DNA from: Candidatus Rifleibacteriota bacterium
Lineage (GTDB): Bacteria > Riflebacteria > Ozemobacteria > Ozemobacterales > Ozemobacteraceae
Assembly: GCA_029565415.1 (NCBI GenBank)
Contig: JAKQOH010000168.1
Coordinates: 1-40,292, forward strand
Length of the DNA stretch: 40,292 nucleotides
Direction: 5' to 3'
The notes beneath the pieces are model-generated. The model was not told where the DNA came from, searched no databases, and saw nothing but the letters and a program-made list of their open reading frames with translations. This document shows positions 1 to 8,800 of this stretch, in pieces. Position 1 is the stretch's first letter. Every line of letters begins with the position of its first letter. Made by a program: the position numbers and the translations under genes.

Positions 1-612
1 GGCGGCCGGGGCGGGGGAGGCTGGGCGCGGTCGGGGCGGCCGGGCCGGTGCGGATGCCGTCGAGGAGGCCGGTTCCCAGATGCGGACCAGGACGTCCCTT
101 GCGAGGGAGCCTTCCTTGGTCTTCGTGTTGTAGCGGAGTTCGCGGCCGGTGATGATCATGTCGTCCTTCCAGAGGGTGACGGGCAGGGCGGTGAACAGTT
201 CGTCGCGCGAGAAGATGAACCGCATCTCCTCGCCCCGATACCGTTCCCGGGTCGATGTGTGCAGCCGCACATCGCCCCAGAGGCGCGCCTCGAACGGGTT
301 CTTCATGCCCCACGAAGCCACGAGTTCGCCGGTTTTGGTCGCGACCATCCTGTCGAAGAAAAATGCATGTATCGTCGAAGCCGTCATGTTGTTCTGTGAA
401 TCATCCATATCTACCACATCCGCATACATCGTGGCATGTTCGAAACCGGCCTCGAGCTCATCGAACTTCACGTTCGTCAGGCGCATCTTCTGGCGGGCAT
501 ACCGGCTCTGGACGTCCTTCTCGAGGTCGGTGCTGCTGAAGAAGATGATGCCGAGAAATCCCGCGAAGAGGAGGCCCCAGAACCAGAAGGTCATGTAGAA
601 CGGCTGTTTCAT
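1..612 (-). CDS. lptC: LptC-like LPS export protein, partial (runs off left edge)
   Basis: The minus strand is open from ATG at 612 to the window edge, giving 204 residues without a stop. The protein begins MKQPFYMTFWFWGLLFAGF, a single N-terminal membrane anchor (about residues 5-24) with no signal cleavage site. About 160 beta-rich residues follow, including LTNVKFDELEAG, ATMYADVV and LVASWGMKNPFEARLWGDV, as expected for LptC/YrbK (DUF1239), the bitopic inner-membrane partner of LptA and LptBFG. From about residue 185 it becomes a Pro/Ala/Arg-rich linker (PARPPRPRPASPAP) that is still open at the edge, so the protein is longer than a usual LptC of about 190 residues. The start ATG shares an ATGA overlap with the upstream acyltransferase. 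The family call is from fold and context; LptC sequences are poorly conserved. Confidence 0.72.
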   Translation of the reverse strand, partial: MKQPFYMTFWFWGLLFAGFLGIIFFSSTDLEKDVQSRYARQKMRLTNVKFDELEAGFEHATMYADVVDMDDSQNNMTASTIHAFFFDRMVATKTGELVASWGMKNPFEARLWGDVRLHTSTRERYRGEEMRFIFSRDELFTALPVTLWKDDMIITGRELRYNTKTKEGSLARDVLVRIWEPASSTASAPARPPRPRPASPAPAA

Positions 613-1499
613 GCCCTGCGTCCCAGATCTGCGTGTTCATACCGCTCATGGAACCAGACCCAGAGATCGGGCCTTCGCCGGAAGGCCGCTTCGTATCTGG
701 CCACGTAGGCCGCGATGCGATCGGGCATGGGGGCTTCCGTCGGGTACGCAACGGGCGGCTCGAACCGGATGTGGTGGCGGCCGGCGTCGTCACGCTCGAT
801 GAATACGGGAATGATCGGCGCGCCCGATCGCTGCGAAAGCAGAATGGGGGTCGGGTAGAACGAGGCTTCGCGGCCGAAGAAGGTGGTCAGATAGCCGCGT
901 TCGCGGGCGTTCAGGTCGGCGAGCACGCCGATGATGCCGTTTTTGCGGAGGGTGCGGAGGGAAGCGGCGAGGTTGTGGTCCATCAGGATCCGGACGCCGC
1001 GGTTTTCGCGAAAACTGTTCATGAACTCGGTCATGCGGTTGACGGCCTGGGGCCTGGCGATCGCGTAGATCGGATAGCCGAGCCTGGCCATGGTGTAGCC
1101 AATCAATTCCCAGCTGCCGAAATGGCTGGCGAGGAGAACGATGCCTTTTCCCTGCGCAAGGGCAGCGTCGAGGTGCTCCCGGCCGGTGACGGTGATGAAC
1201 GAGGGGTCCGCCTCGAGGAGCTGTTCGTAGAAAAAAATTTCGAGCAGGCTCCGTGACTGGTTTTTTTCTATGCCTTCAAGAATAGAATCTCGACGGTCCG
1301 CGAACTCGGCGGGAAGGAGTTCGGCGGCGCGCTGCATCTGCTTCCGGAACACGAGTCGCATCGCCTTGCGCAGCAGCCGGGCAAGGCGCGGAACGACGCG
1401 CGGGGGAAGCCGCACGAGCCCGCGATACAGCATCTCGACGAGCCATGCGCGCGCGTTCCTTCGGAACGCCTTGAACCGGTCACGCCAGGTATTCGTCAA
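609..1499 (-). CDS. Lipid A biosynthesis lauroyl/myristoyl acyltransferase family protein (LpxL/HtrB-like)
   Basis: This 296-residue protein belongs to the family that transfers secondary acyl chains to lipid A at the cytoplasmic face of the inner membrane. The HX4E catalytic motif is visible as HFGSWE (H126, E131), followed by family blocks IGVLADLN and APIIPVFIERDD and the C-terminal WVWFHERYE. Length matches the family (290-320). It lies between kdsC, which overlaps its start by 20 nt, and the lptC-like gene (ATGA overlap), so one transcript would serve Kdo synthesis, acylation and export. A second paralog lies at 21754-22764; which makes the first and which the second acylation cannot be told from sequence. 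Confidence 0.88.
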   Translation of the reverse strand: MTNTWRDRFKAFRRNARAWLVEMLYRGLVRLPPRVVPRLARLLRKAMRLVFRKQMQRAAELLPAEFADRRDSILEGIEKNQSRSLLEIFFYEQLLEADPSFITVTGREHLDAALAQGKGIVLLASHFGSWELIGYTMARLGYPIYAIARPQAVNRMTEFMNSFRENRGVRILMDHNLAASLRTLRKNGIIGVLADLNARERGYLTTFFGREASFYPTPILLSQRSGAPIIPVFIERDDAGRHHIRFEPPVAYPTEAPMPDRIAAYVARYEAAFRRRPDLWVWFHERYEHADLGRRA

Positions 1500-2013
1500 C
1501 CAGAGCCTCCAGGCGCCCCTGGTGCATGAGCATCAGGTCGACGGCTTCCCGGACGGCCCCTTTGCCGCCGTCCGAGCCGAGCACGAAATCCGCATGCAGC
1601 CGGACCACCGGGTGCGCGTCGGCTGGGGCGAAAAACAGGCCGGTGCGGCGTTTCGCCGGCAGGTCGTTGAAATCGTCGCCGATGAACGCAACCTCCTCGG
1701 GTTTCAGGCCGCGGCGGGCGATGATTTCCTCGATGACCGCGGCCTTTCCGCTCACGCCCTGGTGGAGTTCGTCGAACTTCAGCTCGCCGGCGCGCCGGGA
1801 AAGCGCTTCGGAACTGCGCCCGGTGACGGCTCCGCAGAGGTTGCCGGCTTTGCGCCAGAGAGCGAGGCCCATCCCGTCTTTCGTCGAGAAGAACTTGAAC
1901 TCGTCGTGGCCGTTGCCGAGGGCGATCCGCCCGTCGGTCAGGACGCCGTCGCAGTCGAAGAGCAGAAGTTTGATGCGCGCGCAGGCGCGCTGAAAATCAG
2001 TCGTGTTCATCAT
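1480..2013 (-). CDS. kdsC: 3-deoxy-D-manno-octulosonate 8-phosphate phosphatase (KdsC-type HAD phosphatase)
   Basis: This 177-residue HAD-superfamily protein has the length of KdsC, which dephosphorylates Kdo-8-phosphate to Kdo before CMP activation. HAD motif I is FDCDGVLTDG with catalytic Asp20 and Asp22, followed by the KdsC-like block FFSTKDGMGLALW, motif II AVTGRSSEAL and motif IV FIGDDFNDLP. It is the first gene of a minus-strand operon with an LpxL-like and an LptC-like gene, matching the common kdsC-lptC context. Two consecutive ATG codons (2013 and 2010) begin the reading frame and no Shine-Dalgarno sequence precedes them; see the promoter directly upstream. KdsA, KdsB and KdsD are not in the window. 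Confidence 0.92.
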   Translation of the reverse strand: MMNTTDFQRACARIKLLLFDCDGVLTDGRIALGNGHDEFKFFSTKDGMGLALWRKAGNLCGAVTGRSSEALSRRAGELKFDELHQGVSGKAAVIEEIIARRGLKPEEVAFIGDDFNDLPAKRRTGLFFAPADAHPVVRLHADFVLGSDGGKGAVREAVDLMLMHQGRLEALVDEYLA

Positions 2014-2027
2014 GGCGGGGTGACAAG

Positions 2028-2056
2028 GTTATACCAGAATGCGGCATGCCTGTAAA
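2028..2056 (-). promoter_or_regulatory. Candidate sigma70-type promoter of the kdsC operon
   Basis: On the minus strand TTTACA (2056-2051) is separated by exactly 17 nt from TATAAC (2033-2028), and the -10 element carries an upstream TG (TGGTATAAC), an extended -10. A start about 7 nt downstream falls near 2021, leaving only about 8 nt before the kdsC ATG at 2013, too short for a normal ribosome-binding site. Confidence 0.62.
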
Positions 2057-2121
2057 CGAACCCTCTGAAAATTCGGGTTTCTCCCTTCTCGGGGAGCGTG
2101 ACACCGGAGAGCCGCTCTCGT

Positions 2122-2138
2122 GTCCGGAGACTCCGGAC
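2122..2138. promoter_or_regulatory. Perfect 17-bp palindrome, candidate operator
   Basis: GTCCGGAG (2122-2129), a single A (2130) and CTCCGGAC (2131-2138) form a perfect inverted repeat with a one-base centre. It sits between the divergent kdsC operon and the response-regulator operon. With a one-base loop it is unlikely to act as an RNA hairpin in this exact form, so a protein-binding site is more plausible. The role is inferred. Confidence 0.35.
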
Positions 2139-2348
2139 GTGTCGCGAGTGCGAACGCGCCGGTCATACATGATAAAATATATTATAACATCGGTGCCGGG
2201 TTGTGAGGCATGCCATGTCCGGGATATCATGCGTCGCGGTCGGGACGGACAGGCTTCCTTCACGCATTTACAAACATTTACTTTTTTTCACGGGGCGTAT
2301 TCGCAATAATGGGCAGCGTTCTGAGGTGAACGGAAGAAGAGCCAGGCC

Positions 2349-3050
2349 ATGAAACGAATCCTTGCACTAGATGATGACTGTGAGCTTTGCGAGCTGCTTT
2401 CGGAGTTTCTGACCAACGAGGGGTTTTCGATCGAAACCTGTCGTGAGCCGGCGGCGTTTTTGGAGCTGCCGTACGGCACGGCATTCGATCTGCTCATCGT
2501 CGATGTCATGCTGCCGGGAATCGATGGCTTCGAGGTTCTCCGGCGGGTCCGGGCGACATCGCGAGTGCCCGTGATCATGCTGACCGCACGAGGGGAGGAA
2601 CAGGACCGAGTGCGCGGTCTGGAACTCGGGGCGGATGATTACCTGCCCAAACCGTTCAGCCCCAGAGAGCTGGTCGCCCGCATCCGGGCGATCTTTCGCC
2701 GGCTCGAACCGTCGGGAACGCCCGGAAATGAAGAAGTTCTGCAGGTCGGTGATCTCCGGATGCACATGAACAGCAGGAAAGTGTTCCGCGGCACCGAGGA
2801 GATCGGTATCACGCAGATCGAGTTCCATCTTCTGGAGCTGCTGATGCGCTCCCCGGGCCAGCCCGTCAGGCGGCAGGATCTCGCTCTGCAGGCCCTCGAC
2901 CGGACGCTTACCTACGAGGACCGCAGCCTCGACATGCATATCAGCAATCTCCGCCGGAAGGTCGGAAGCAAGACCGCCAAGGGCGAGCTCATCCAGACCG
3001 TCAGAAGTGTCGGCTACATGATCGCGCTCCTGCCGAACGTCGAGCCATGA
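2349..3050 (+). CDS. OmpR/CpxR-family response regulator
   Basis: This 233-residue protein has an N-terminal receiver domain (about 1-118) and a C-terminal winged-helix DNA-binding domain (about 130-225). The acidic pocket is D8-D10, the phosphoacceptor is D52 in LLIVDVMLPG, the switch Thr is in IMLTARG (T79) and the conserved Lys is in YLPKPF (K101). The output domain contains DRSLDMHISNLRRKVG and the terminal RSVGYMI of the OmpR class. It overlaps the following kinase gene by ATGA. The pair sits directly upstream of an RND pump operon, so it probably controls that pump in response to envelope or toxic-compound stress; this is inferred from position only. It resembles the regulator at 37651, and both look CpxR-like. 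Confidence 0.93.
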   Translation: MKRILALDDDCELCELLSEFLTNEGFSIETCREPAAFLELPYGTAFDLLIVDVMLPGIDGFEVLRRVRATSRVPVIMLTARGEEQDRVRGLELGADDYLPKPFSPRELVARIRAIFRRLEPSGTPGNEEVLQVGDLRMHMNSRKVFRGTEEIGITQIEFHLLELLMRSPGQPVRRQDLALQALDRTLTYEDRSLDMHISNLRRKVGSKTAKGELIQTVRSVGYMIALLPNVEP

Positions 3051-4561
3051 AGCGTTTCCAGGGCATGGGCATCTTCACGCGGATCGTGATCTGGTTTCTG
3101 ATCACCAGCGGAGCGATCCTTGTCGTCCTGAGCGGACTGCTCATGCATGTGCATGCCCGGGCCGAAAACGATCGGCTGGCGATGTGGAGCGACTTCATGG
3201 ACGAGCAGGGCCGGCTGCTTGCCGGCCTGCATGAAAAACTCCCGGACCAGACCGTCGATGAGCTCGAAAACCTCAAGCTGATCCCCCTGTTTCTGTATGA
3301 TTCAACCGGCAGGCTTCTCTTCGCGCCGAAACGGCTGAGGCACCTTTCACGCGCGGAGGAAGAGAAGGAGCGGGATGACGTCATTCACAAGCTGGGAGCG
3401 CTTGTTCCCCAGGTGAAAACCGCTTCCGAAGCGTATCAATCATTCACGATCCTGGGGGAAAGCTATCTTGCCCGGCGGCTCGATGCCGGAGTGTCCGAAC
3501 CGACCCGCACGACGCGGGAAGTGGGCCGGCGGCGCCCGGATGGCGCAGTCCAGCCGGACCCCAGGACCGTCTTTTTGCGGTTGAAGGGGAAATCCCTGCT
3601 CGATCTGCGGGGACTGTTGCTGGATGAGCGCATCGGCTGGTGGGTGGCTTTCATTGGCCTGATCATCGGATTTCTCTGCTTCTGGCTCACCCGCTCGTTC
3701 GTCAAACCGATCGTCGAGTTTCAGCGGACAAGCAGGACCATTGCCGAGGGGCGGTTCCATGCCCGTCTTCCGGCGGAACTGACCGGCCGTTTCGACGAGC
3801 TCGGGGCCCTGGCGGCCGATTTCAACTCGATGGCCAGCAGGATCGAAGCCACGATCAGGGACCAGCAGCAACTCCTGTGGGATGTTTCCCATGAATTACG
3901 GACCCCATTGACCCGCGTGGGACTGGCTCTCGAGCTGATTCGCCAGGCTCAACCCGAGCATCGGGAGCGGCTGATCGGGAAGATGGAGCGCAACGTCGTC
4001 AAGCTGAACGGGCTTTTACAGCAGATTCTCGATTTCGCGCGGCTGGGCGGGAACGCCGACATGGTGGTGGAAAAGAAGCCCGTTCTTCTCGGACGCCTGA
4101 TCGAGACCGTTGTCGACGATGTCGGCATCGAGGCAGACGCGCATGAACAAACGATAACAGTTGTGCCCTGGCCCAGGGATGTCGTCGTCGAGGGGGCGGA
4201 AGAGCCCCTACGCAGGGCTGTCGAAAACGTCCTGCTCAATGCCATCCGGCACACGCCGGCAAAAACGGGGATCCGGGTGAGCCTGAACGCGGATGATGCA
4301 TCCCGGATGGCCGTCATCACGGTTTCCGATTCGGGCAGGGGCGTGCCGGCCGATGAACTGCCGAAGCTGTTCACGCCTTTTTTCCGGGGATCGGAGACCG
4401 CCGATGAACCCCCGGGCGGGTTCGGGCTTGGTCTGGCCATTGCCCAGCGCGCGTTTCAGGCGCATGGCGGGCGGATCACCGCAAAAAATGGCGAGGGCGG
4501 CGGATTGATGGTCGAGATGCACATCGGTTTTCAGGGATATGAAACCGCCAAGCATAAATAA
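3047..4561 (+). CDS. Membrane sensor histidine kinase (CpxA-like)
   Basis: This 504-residue kinase has one transmembrane helix at about 11-33, a periplasmic sensor region at about 34-196, a second helix at about 197-215, a HAMP domain (about 216-270), a HisKA dimerisation domain with DVSHELRTPLTRV (phosphoacceptor H282) and a HATPase domain. The N box is VENVLLNAIRHTP, the G1 box ITVSDSGRGVP, the F box LFTPFFRG and the G2 box GGFGLGLAIAQR. All ATP-binding elements are intact, unlike the kinase at 38339. The gene starts within the regulator stop codon (ATGA). The periplasmic domain is not recognisable as a known ligand-binding fold, so the signal is unknown. Confidence 0.93.
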   Translation: MKRFQGMGIFTRIVIWFLITSGAILVVLSGLLMHVHARAENDRLAMWSDFMDEQGRLLAGLHEKLPDQTVDELENLKLIPLFLYDSTGRLLFAPKRLRHLSRAEEEKERDDVIHKLGALVPQVKTASEAYQSFTILGESYLARRLDAGVSEPTRTTREVGRRRPDGAVQPDPRTVFLRLKGKSLLDLRGLLLDERIGWWVAFIGLIIGFLCFWLTRSFVKPIVEFQRTSRTIAEGRFHARLPAELTGRFDELGALAADFNSMASRIEATIRDQQQLLWDVSHELRTPLTRVGLALELIRQAQPEHRERLIGKMERNVVKLNGLLQQILDFARLGGNADMVVEKKPVLLGRLIETVVDDVGIEADAHEQTITVVPWPRDVVVEGAEEPLRRAVENVLLNAIRHTPAKTGIRVSLNADDASRMAVITVSDSGRGVPADELPKLFTPFFRGSETADEPPGGFGLGLAIAQRAFQAHGGRITAKNGEGGGLMVEMHIGFQGYETAKHK

Positions 4562-4624
4562 CTATACAAATAGAAAACTGGCTGTCCCCCGGACGGGAGA
4601 AGCTGGAATGACGAAAGGGACACC

Positions 4625-5824
4625 ATGAAACGCGTTCTCTTCTACCTCGGAGTTGTAGCAGTGGTGGCGACGGTCGTGTATTTCACGATCCAGGCGACGT
4701 GGCGGTCCGGCAAGGCCCCTGCCAGGCGCGGCTCCGGAGGCGCGGTAGCCGTTGCCGTCGAAGTCGCCCCCGTTCAGAAAAAGGACATGGCCGACGAGGG
4801 GCGTTTCACGGGATCGCTTCTGCCGAGATCCCGCTTTGTCGTGGCTCCGAAAGTGGCGGGGCGCCTGAACAAACTCGCCTGCGACGTTGGTGATACGGTC
4901 TCCCGCGGCCAGGTTCTCGCGGAGATCGAAGACGAGGAGTTCGTTCAGGATGTCGCCCAGGCCGAAGCCGACCTCGCGATCGCACGGGCCACCCTGACCG
5001 AGAGCATGGCGATGCTGGATATCGGCCGCCGCGAGTTCGAACGCGTGAAGGCCATGCGCCAGCAGAAAGTGTCATCCGAAGCAGAAGTCGATGCCGCGCA
5101 GGCCCAGTACAAGAGCCGTGAGGCAAAGACGGAGGTCAGCAAGGCCCAGGTGCTCCAGAAGGAAGCCGCCCTGAAGACCAGCCGGATCAGGCTCGCCTAT
5201 ACGAAGATTCAGGCACTGTGGGACGAAACCACGCCCACGCGGCTTGTCGGCGAGCGGTTTCAGGATGTCGGAGCCATGCTTTCGGCCAACACGCCGATTC
5301 TCTCGCTGCTCGACATCCGGATGGTGATCGCCGTCGTCGAAGTCGTCGAGCGGGATTATTTCCGGATTCACGTCGGCCAGGAGGCGCTCATCACCACGGG
5401 CGCCCTTCCGGGGCAAACCTTCCGGGGGAAAGTCGTCCGCATGGCGCCTGCTCTCGATGCGGAAACACGCCAGGCGCGGGTCGAGATCGAAATTCCGAAT
5501 CCGGATCTCCTCCTCAAGCCGGGCATGTTCGTGCGGACCCAGATTCAATTCTCGCAGCACCCGAACGTTCTCGCCGTTCCGGCGTCGGCCATCGTGAGCC
5601 GGGAAGGGGCGAAGGGCGTTTTCCTGATCGACCGGGAAGGCCAAAAGGCTGTCCTGACACGGGTCGAGACCGGGATCACCCAGGGGGATTTCGTGGAAAT
5701 AGCCTCACCCACGCTCGTTGGAGACGTCGTCACCATGGGGCATCACCTTCTCGAGGATGGGTCGCCCGTTCTCATCGCCGGTGCAGAGGCAGACAAGCCG
5801 TCCGGCCGGAAAGAGGCGAAGTAG
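4625..5824 (+). CDS. RND efflux membrane-fusion (periplasmic adaptor) protein
   Basis: This 399-residue HlyD/AcrA-type adaptor bridges an inner-membrane RND pump and an outer-membrane channel. It has an uncleaved-looking N-terminal membrane helix (about 4-24), a lipoyl half-motif VAPKVAGRLNKLACDVGDTV, a long alpha-hairpin rich in Ala, Glu and Gln (about 105-190), and beta-barrel and membrane-proximal domains with IPNPDLLLKPGMFV and VLAVPASAIV. No lipobox Cys is present. AAAGGGA lies just upstream of the ATG. The permease begins 3 nt after its stop codon, so they are clearly co-transcribed. A spacer of 63 nt separates it from the sensor kinase gene, with no terminator. Confidence 0.93.
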   Translation: MKRVLFYLGVVAVVATVVYFTIQATWRSGKAPARRGSGGAVAVAVEVAPVQKKDMADEGRFTGSLLPRSRFVVAPKVAGRLNKLACDVGDTVSRGQVLAEIEDEEFVQDVAQAEADLAIARATLTESMAMLDIGRREFERVKAMRQQKVSSEAEVDAAQAQYKSREAKTEVSKAQVLQKEAALKTSRIRLAYTKIQALWDETTPTRLVGERFQDVGAMLSANTPILSLLDIRMVIAVVEVVERDYFRIHVGQEALITTGALPGQTFRGKVVRMAPALDAETRQARVEIEIPNPDLLLKPGMFVRTQIQFSQHPNVLAVPASAIVSREGAKGVFLIDREGQKAVLTRVETGITQGDFVEIASPTLVGDVVTMGHHLLEDGSPVLIAGAEADKPSGRKEAK

Positions 5825-5827
5825 GCC

Positions 5828-8800
5828 ATGAATCTCTGGACAACGGCTGTCAACCGTCCGATCGGCACGACCATGCTGACGCTCATGGTCGCCGTGTTCG
5901 GACTGGTTTCCCTCTACCACCTTCCCATCGATCTCATGCCGGATATGACCTACCCGGTCATTTCCCTCTCGACCAAGTATGCCAACGCCAGTCCGGTCGA
6001 AGTGGAAACGCTGATCACGCGGCCGATCGAACAGGCGCTCAGCGCGGTTCCCGGTGTCGACGAGATTTCCTCCGAGTCCACCGAAGGCAACAGCCGGGTG
6101 CGGGTCTCGTTCAACTGGGGAACCGATCTGGATGCCGCGGCCAACGACATTCGCGACAGGATTGACCGCATCATCGCCCGTCTTCCCGAAGACGTCGAGC
6201 GGCCGACCCTCCGGAAGTTCGATCTCTCGGCGACCCCGATTCTGATGATGGGCGCATCGGCGAGACTCGATCCCGTCCAGCTTCTGAGGCTGATCGAAGA
6301 CCAGGTGAAATACCGGATCGAGCGGATCCCCGGCGTGGCTTCGATCGACATCCAGGGCGGGCGCAAGCGGGAAATCCATGTCAACCTGCTTCCCGAGCGG
6401 CTCAAGGCGTTGAATATCCGCGTCGACCAGGTCGTCACCCGCCTGAAGCAGGAGAACCTCAATCTCCCGGCGGGCATCATCGAAGCGGGCAATTACGAAC
6501 TCACCGTGCGAACCCCCGGCGAGTTCTTCCGGGTCGACCAGATCAACGATATCGTCATTCTCGAGAGCGGCGGGTCCCGCGTCAGGCTCGGCGAAATCGC
6601 CCGGGTCGAGGACCGATGGGAGAAGGCCCGCCAGGTCATCCGCATCAACGGAGAGCCCGGGGTGCGCATCTCCGTCAACAAGCAGTCAGGGAAGAACACC
6701 GTCGAGATCGCCGACGCGGTCCTGGCCGAGATGAAAAAAATCAACCAGGATATCCCCCAGCTCAAACTGACGACGATTACGGATAGTTCGAAATATATCA
6801 AGAGATCTATCAATAACGTCAGTTCGTCGGCCGTGGAAGGCGGCTTCCTCGCCGTGGTCATTCTGCTCATCTTTCTCGGTGACCTCTGGAGCACGTTCGT
6901 CATCGCCATCGCCATTCCGCTTTCGATCATCGCGACATTCGCCCTGATGTATTACAACGGGTTCACCCTGAACATCATGTCCCTGGGCGGCGTCGCGCTG
7001 GGCATCGGCATGCTCGTGGACAACTCGATCGTGGTGCTCGAGAACATTTTCCGGCTGAGGGAAAACGGACAGAAGCCGATCGAAGCCGCCATCAACGGGA
7101 CGGCCGAGGTCGGGGCGCCGATCCTGGCGAGCACGGCGACCACCGTCGTGGTGTTCCTGCCGCTGCTGTTCGTCGAGGGGATGACCGGGGTCATGTTCAA
7201 GCAGATGTCGTGGGTCGTGGGATTTTCGATCACCTGCTCGATTTTCGTCGCCATCACGATCGTTCCGATGCTTGCCGCGCGATTCATCCGGATCACGGAA
7301 AAAGGGTCGGGCGAGAAGCCGCCGGTGCTGGCGTCTCTGGCACGGCGATTCATCGGGTTTTTCGAGCGGCGATACCTCGAGATTCTCGGACTGGCGCTGC
7401 GCTGGCCGAAGATGGCCGTCGCGTCCGTCCTGACCGTGCTCGGCCTCACACTCCTCTTGATTCCCGGCATTCCGGCCGAGTTCATGCCCACCGCCGACGA
7501 AGGCGAAGTGCGCGTGACGGCGGAAATGGAAGTCGGGACACGCCTTTCCCTCGTCGAGGAAAAGATGGTGGAGGTCGAAGCCCGTATCAGAAAAGCCGTT
7601 CCCGAACTTACCGACATCGTGTACAGCGTCGGCCAGGGTGGGGGCGGCGGAGGGGGAGGCCGCGGGGCGGTCAACGCCGGAGAAATGCGGATTCCGCTGG
7701 TCAGCAAGGACAAGCGGAAACGCTCGAGTGCGCAGATCGCCTTCGAACTGCGAAAAATACTTGCTGATATTCCCGGCGTCCGGATCCGGACCCGCGAGGG
7801 CTCGGGCATGTTCATGATGCGGATGGGGGCCGGCACGGACAAAGTCCAGGTGCAGGTCCGCGGCAACAACCTCGAAACGGCGGACCGCCTCGCCAAACGG
7901 GTCGAGGGGCTGCTTTCCAAAATCGACGGGATTTCCGATATCCGGCTGAGCCGGGAGTCCGGTGCCCCCGAGCGGCTGATCTCCATCGATCGCCAGCGCG
8001 CGGCCGATCAGAAGCTCACCGTATCGAAAATCGCCGAGTATCTCGAAACGGTGCTTTCCGGTTCATCCGCCGGGAATTACCGCGACAGCGGGGACGAATA
8101 CAGAATTCTGGTCAAGGGCGAAGAGCCCGAGCGGATGAACCTCGATGACATTCTCGATCTCACGATTCTGAATTCAGCCGGCCGGCCGGTCGCGCTGCGG
8201 AACGTCGCCTCCATCGTCGAGAGACAGGGGCCCATCCTGGTCGAGCGCATCGACCAGGAGCGCGTCGTCAACCTGACGGCCGATCCGGGGATTCGTTCCC
8301 TGGGCACGGTTCTCGCCGAGGTCGGGGAAATGCTGAAAAGCATTCCGCTGCCGAACGGGTTCAGTCTGAGTATCGGCGGCGATTACGAGGAGCAGCAGAA
8401 GTCGTTCCGGGAACTGCTGTTCAGTTGTATTCTGGCGGTGTTCCTGGTCTACATGGTCATGGCGATCCAGTATGAGTCGGTGCTCGATCCGCTGATCGTC
8501 ATGATGACCGTGCCGCTTTCCACGATCGGCGTCATTCTGGCGCTGTTCATGACGGGAACGAGTTTCAACGTCCAGTCGTTCATCGGCTGCATCATGCTTG
8601 CCGGCATCGTGGTGAACAACTCGATCCTGCTCGTCGATCACTCCAACATGCTCCATCGCGAGCAGAAGATGCCCCTGCTTCCCGCGCTCATGGAAGCCGG
8701 CCGCGACAGGTTCCGGCCCGTGATGATGACCGCGCTGACGGCGATTCTCGGCCTCGTGCCGCTCGCCCTCGGATGGGGGGAGGGCGGCGAGGTCCAGGCC

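Larger units (their letters stand above)
2014..2348. other. 335-bp divergent intergenic region between kdsC and the first two-component system
   Basis: No convincing gene is seen here. It holds the kdsC promoter on the minus strand, a GC-rich section with inverted repeats (2095-2140), an AT-rich block with TATA-like runs at about 2170-2188, and a T-rich stretch (2265-2290) before the response-regulator start at 2349. The plus-strand promoter must lie in the AT-rich part, but no -35/-10 pair with good spacing stands out. Confidence 0.6.

Noticed and set aside
2046..2309. 87-codon plus-strand reading frame between kdsC and the response regulator, with a CxxC
   Set aside because: No ribosome-binding site, it overlaps the kdsC promoter and inverted repeats, and its composition does not look like the neighbouring genes.
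4561..4624. Separate promoter for the RND operon
   Set aside because: TATACA is present but no -35 at suitable spacing; co-transcription with the kinase gene is equally likely.
7635..7665. G-rich run in the RND permease as a phase-variable tract
   Set aside because: The run is interrupted by other bases and the permease frame is intact, so slippage is unlikely.
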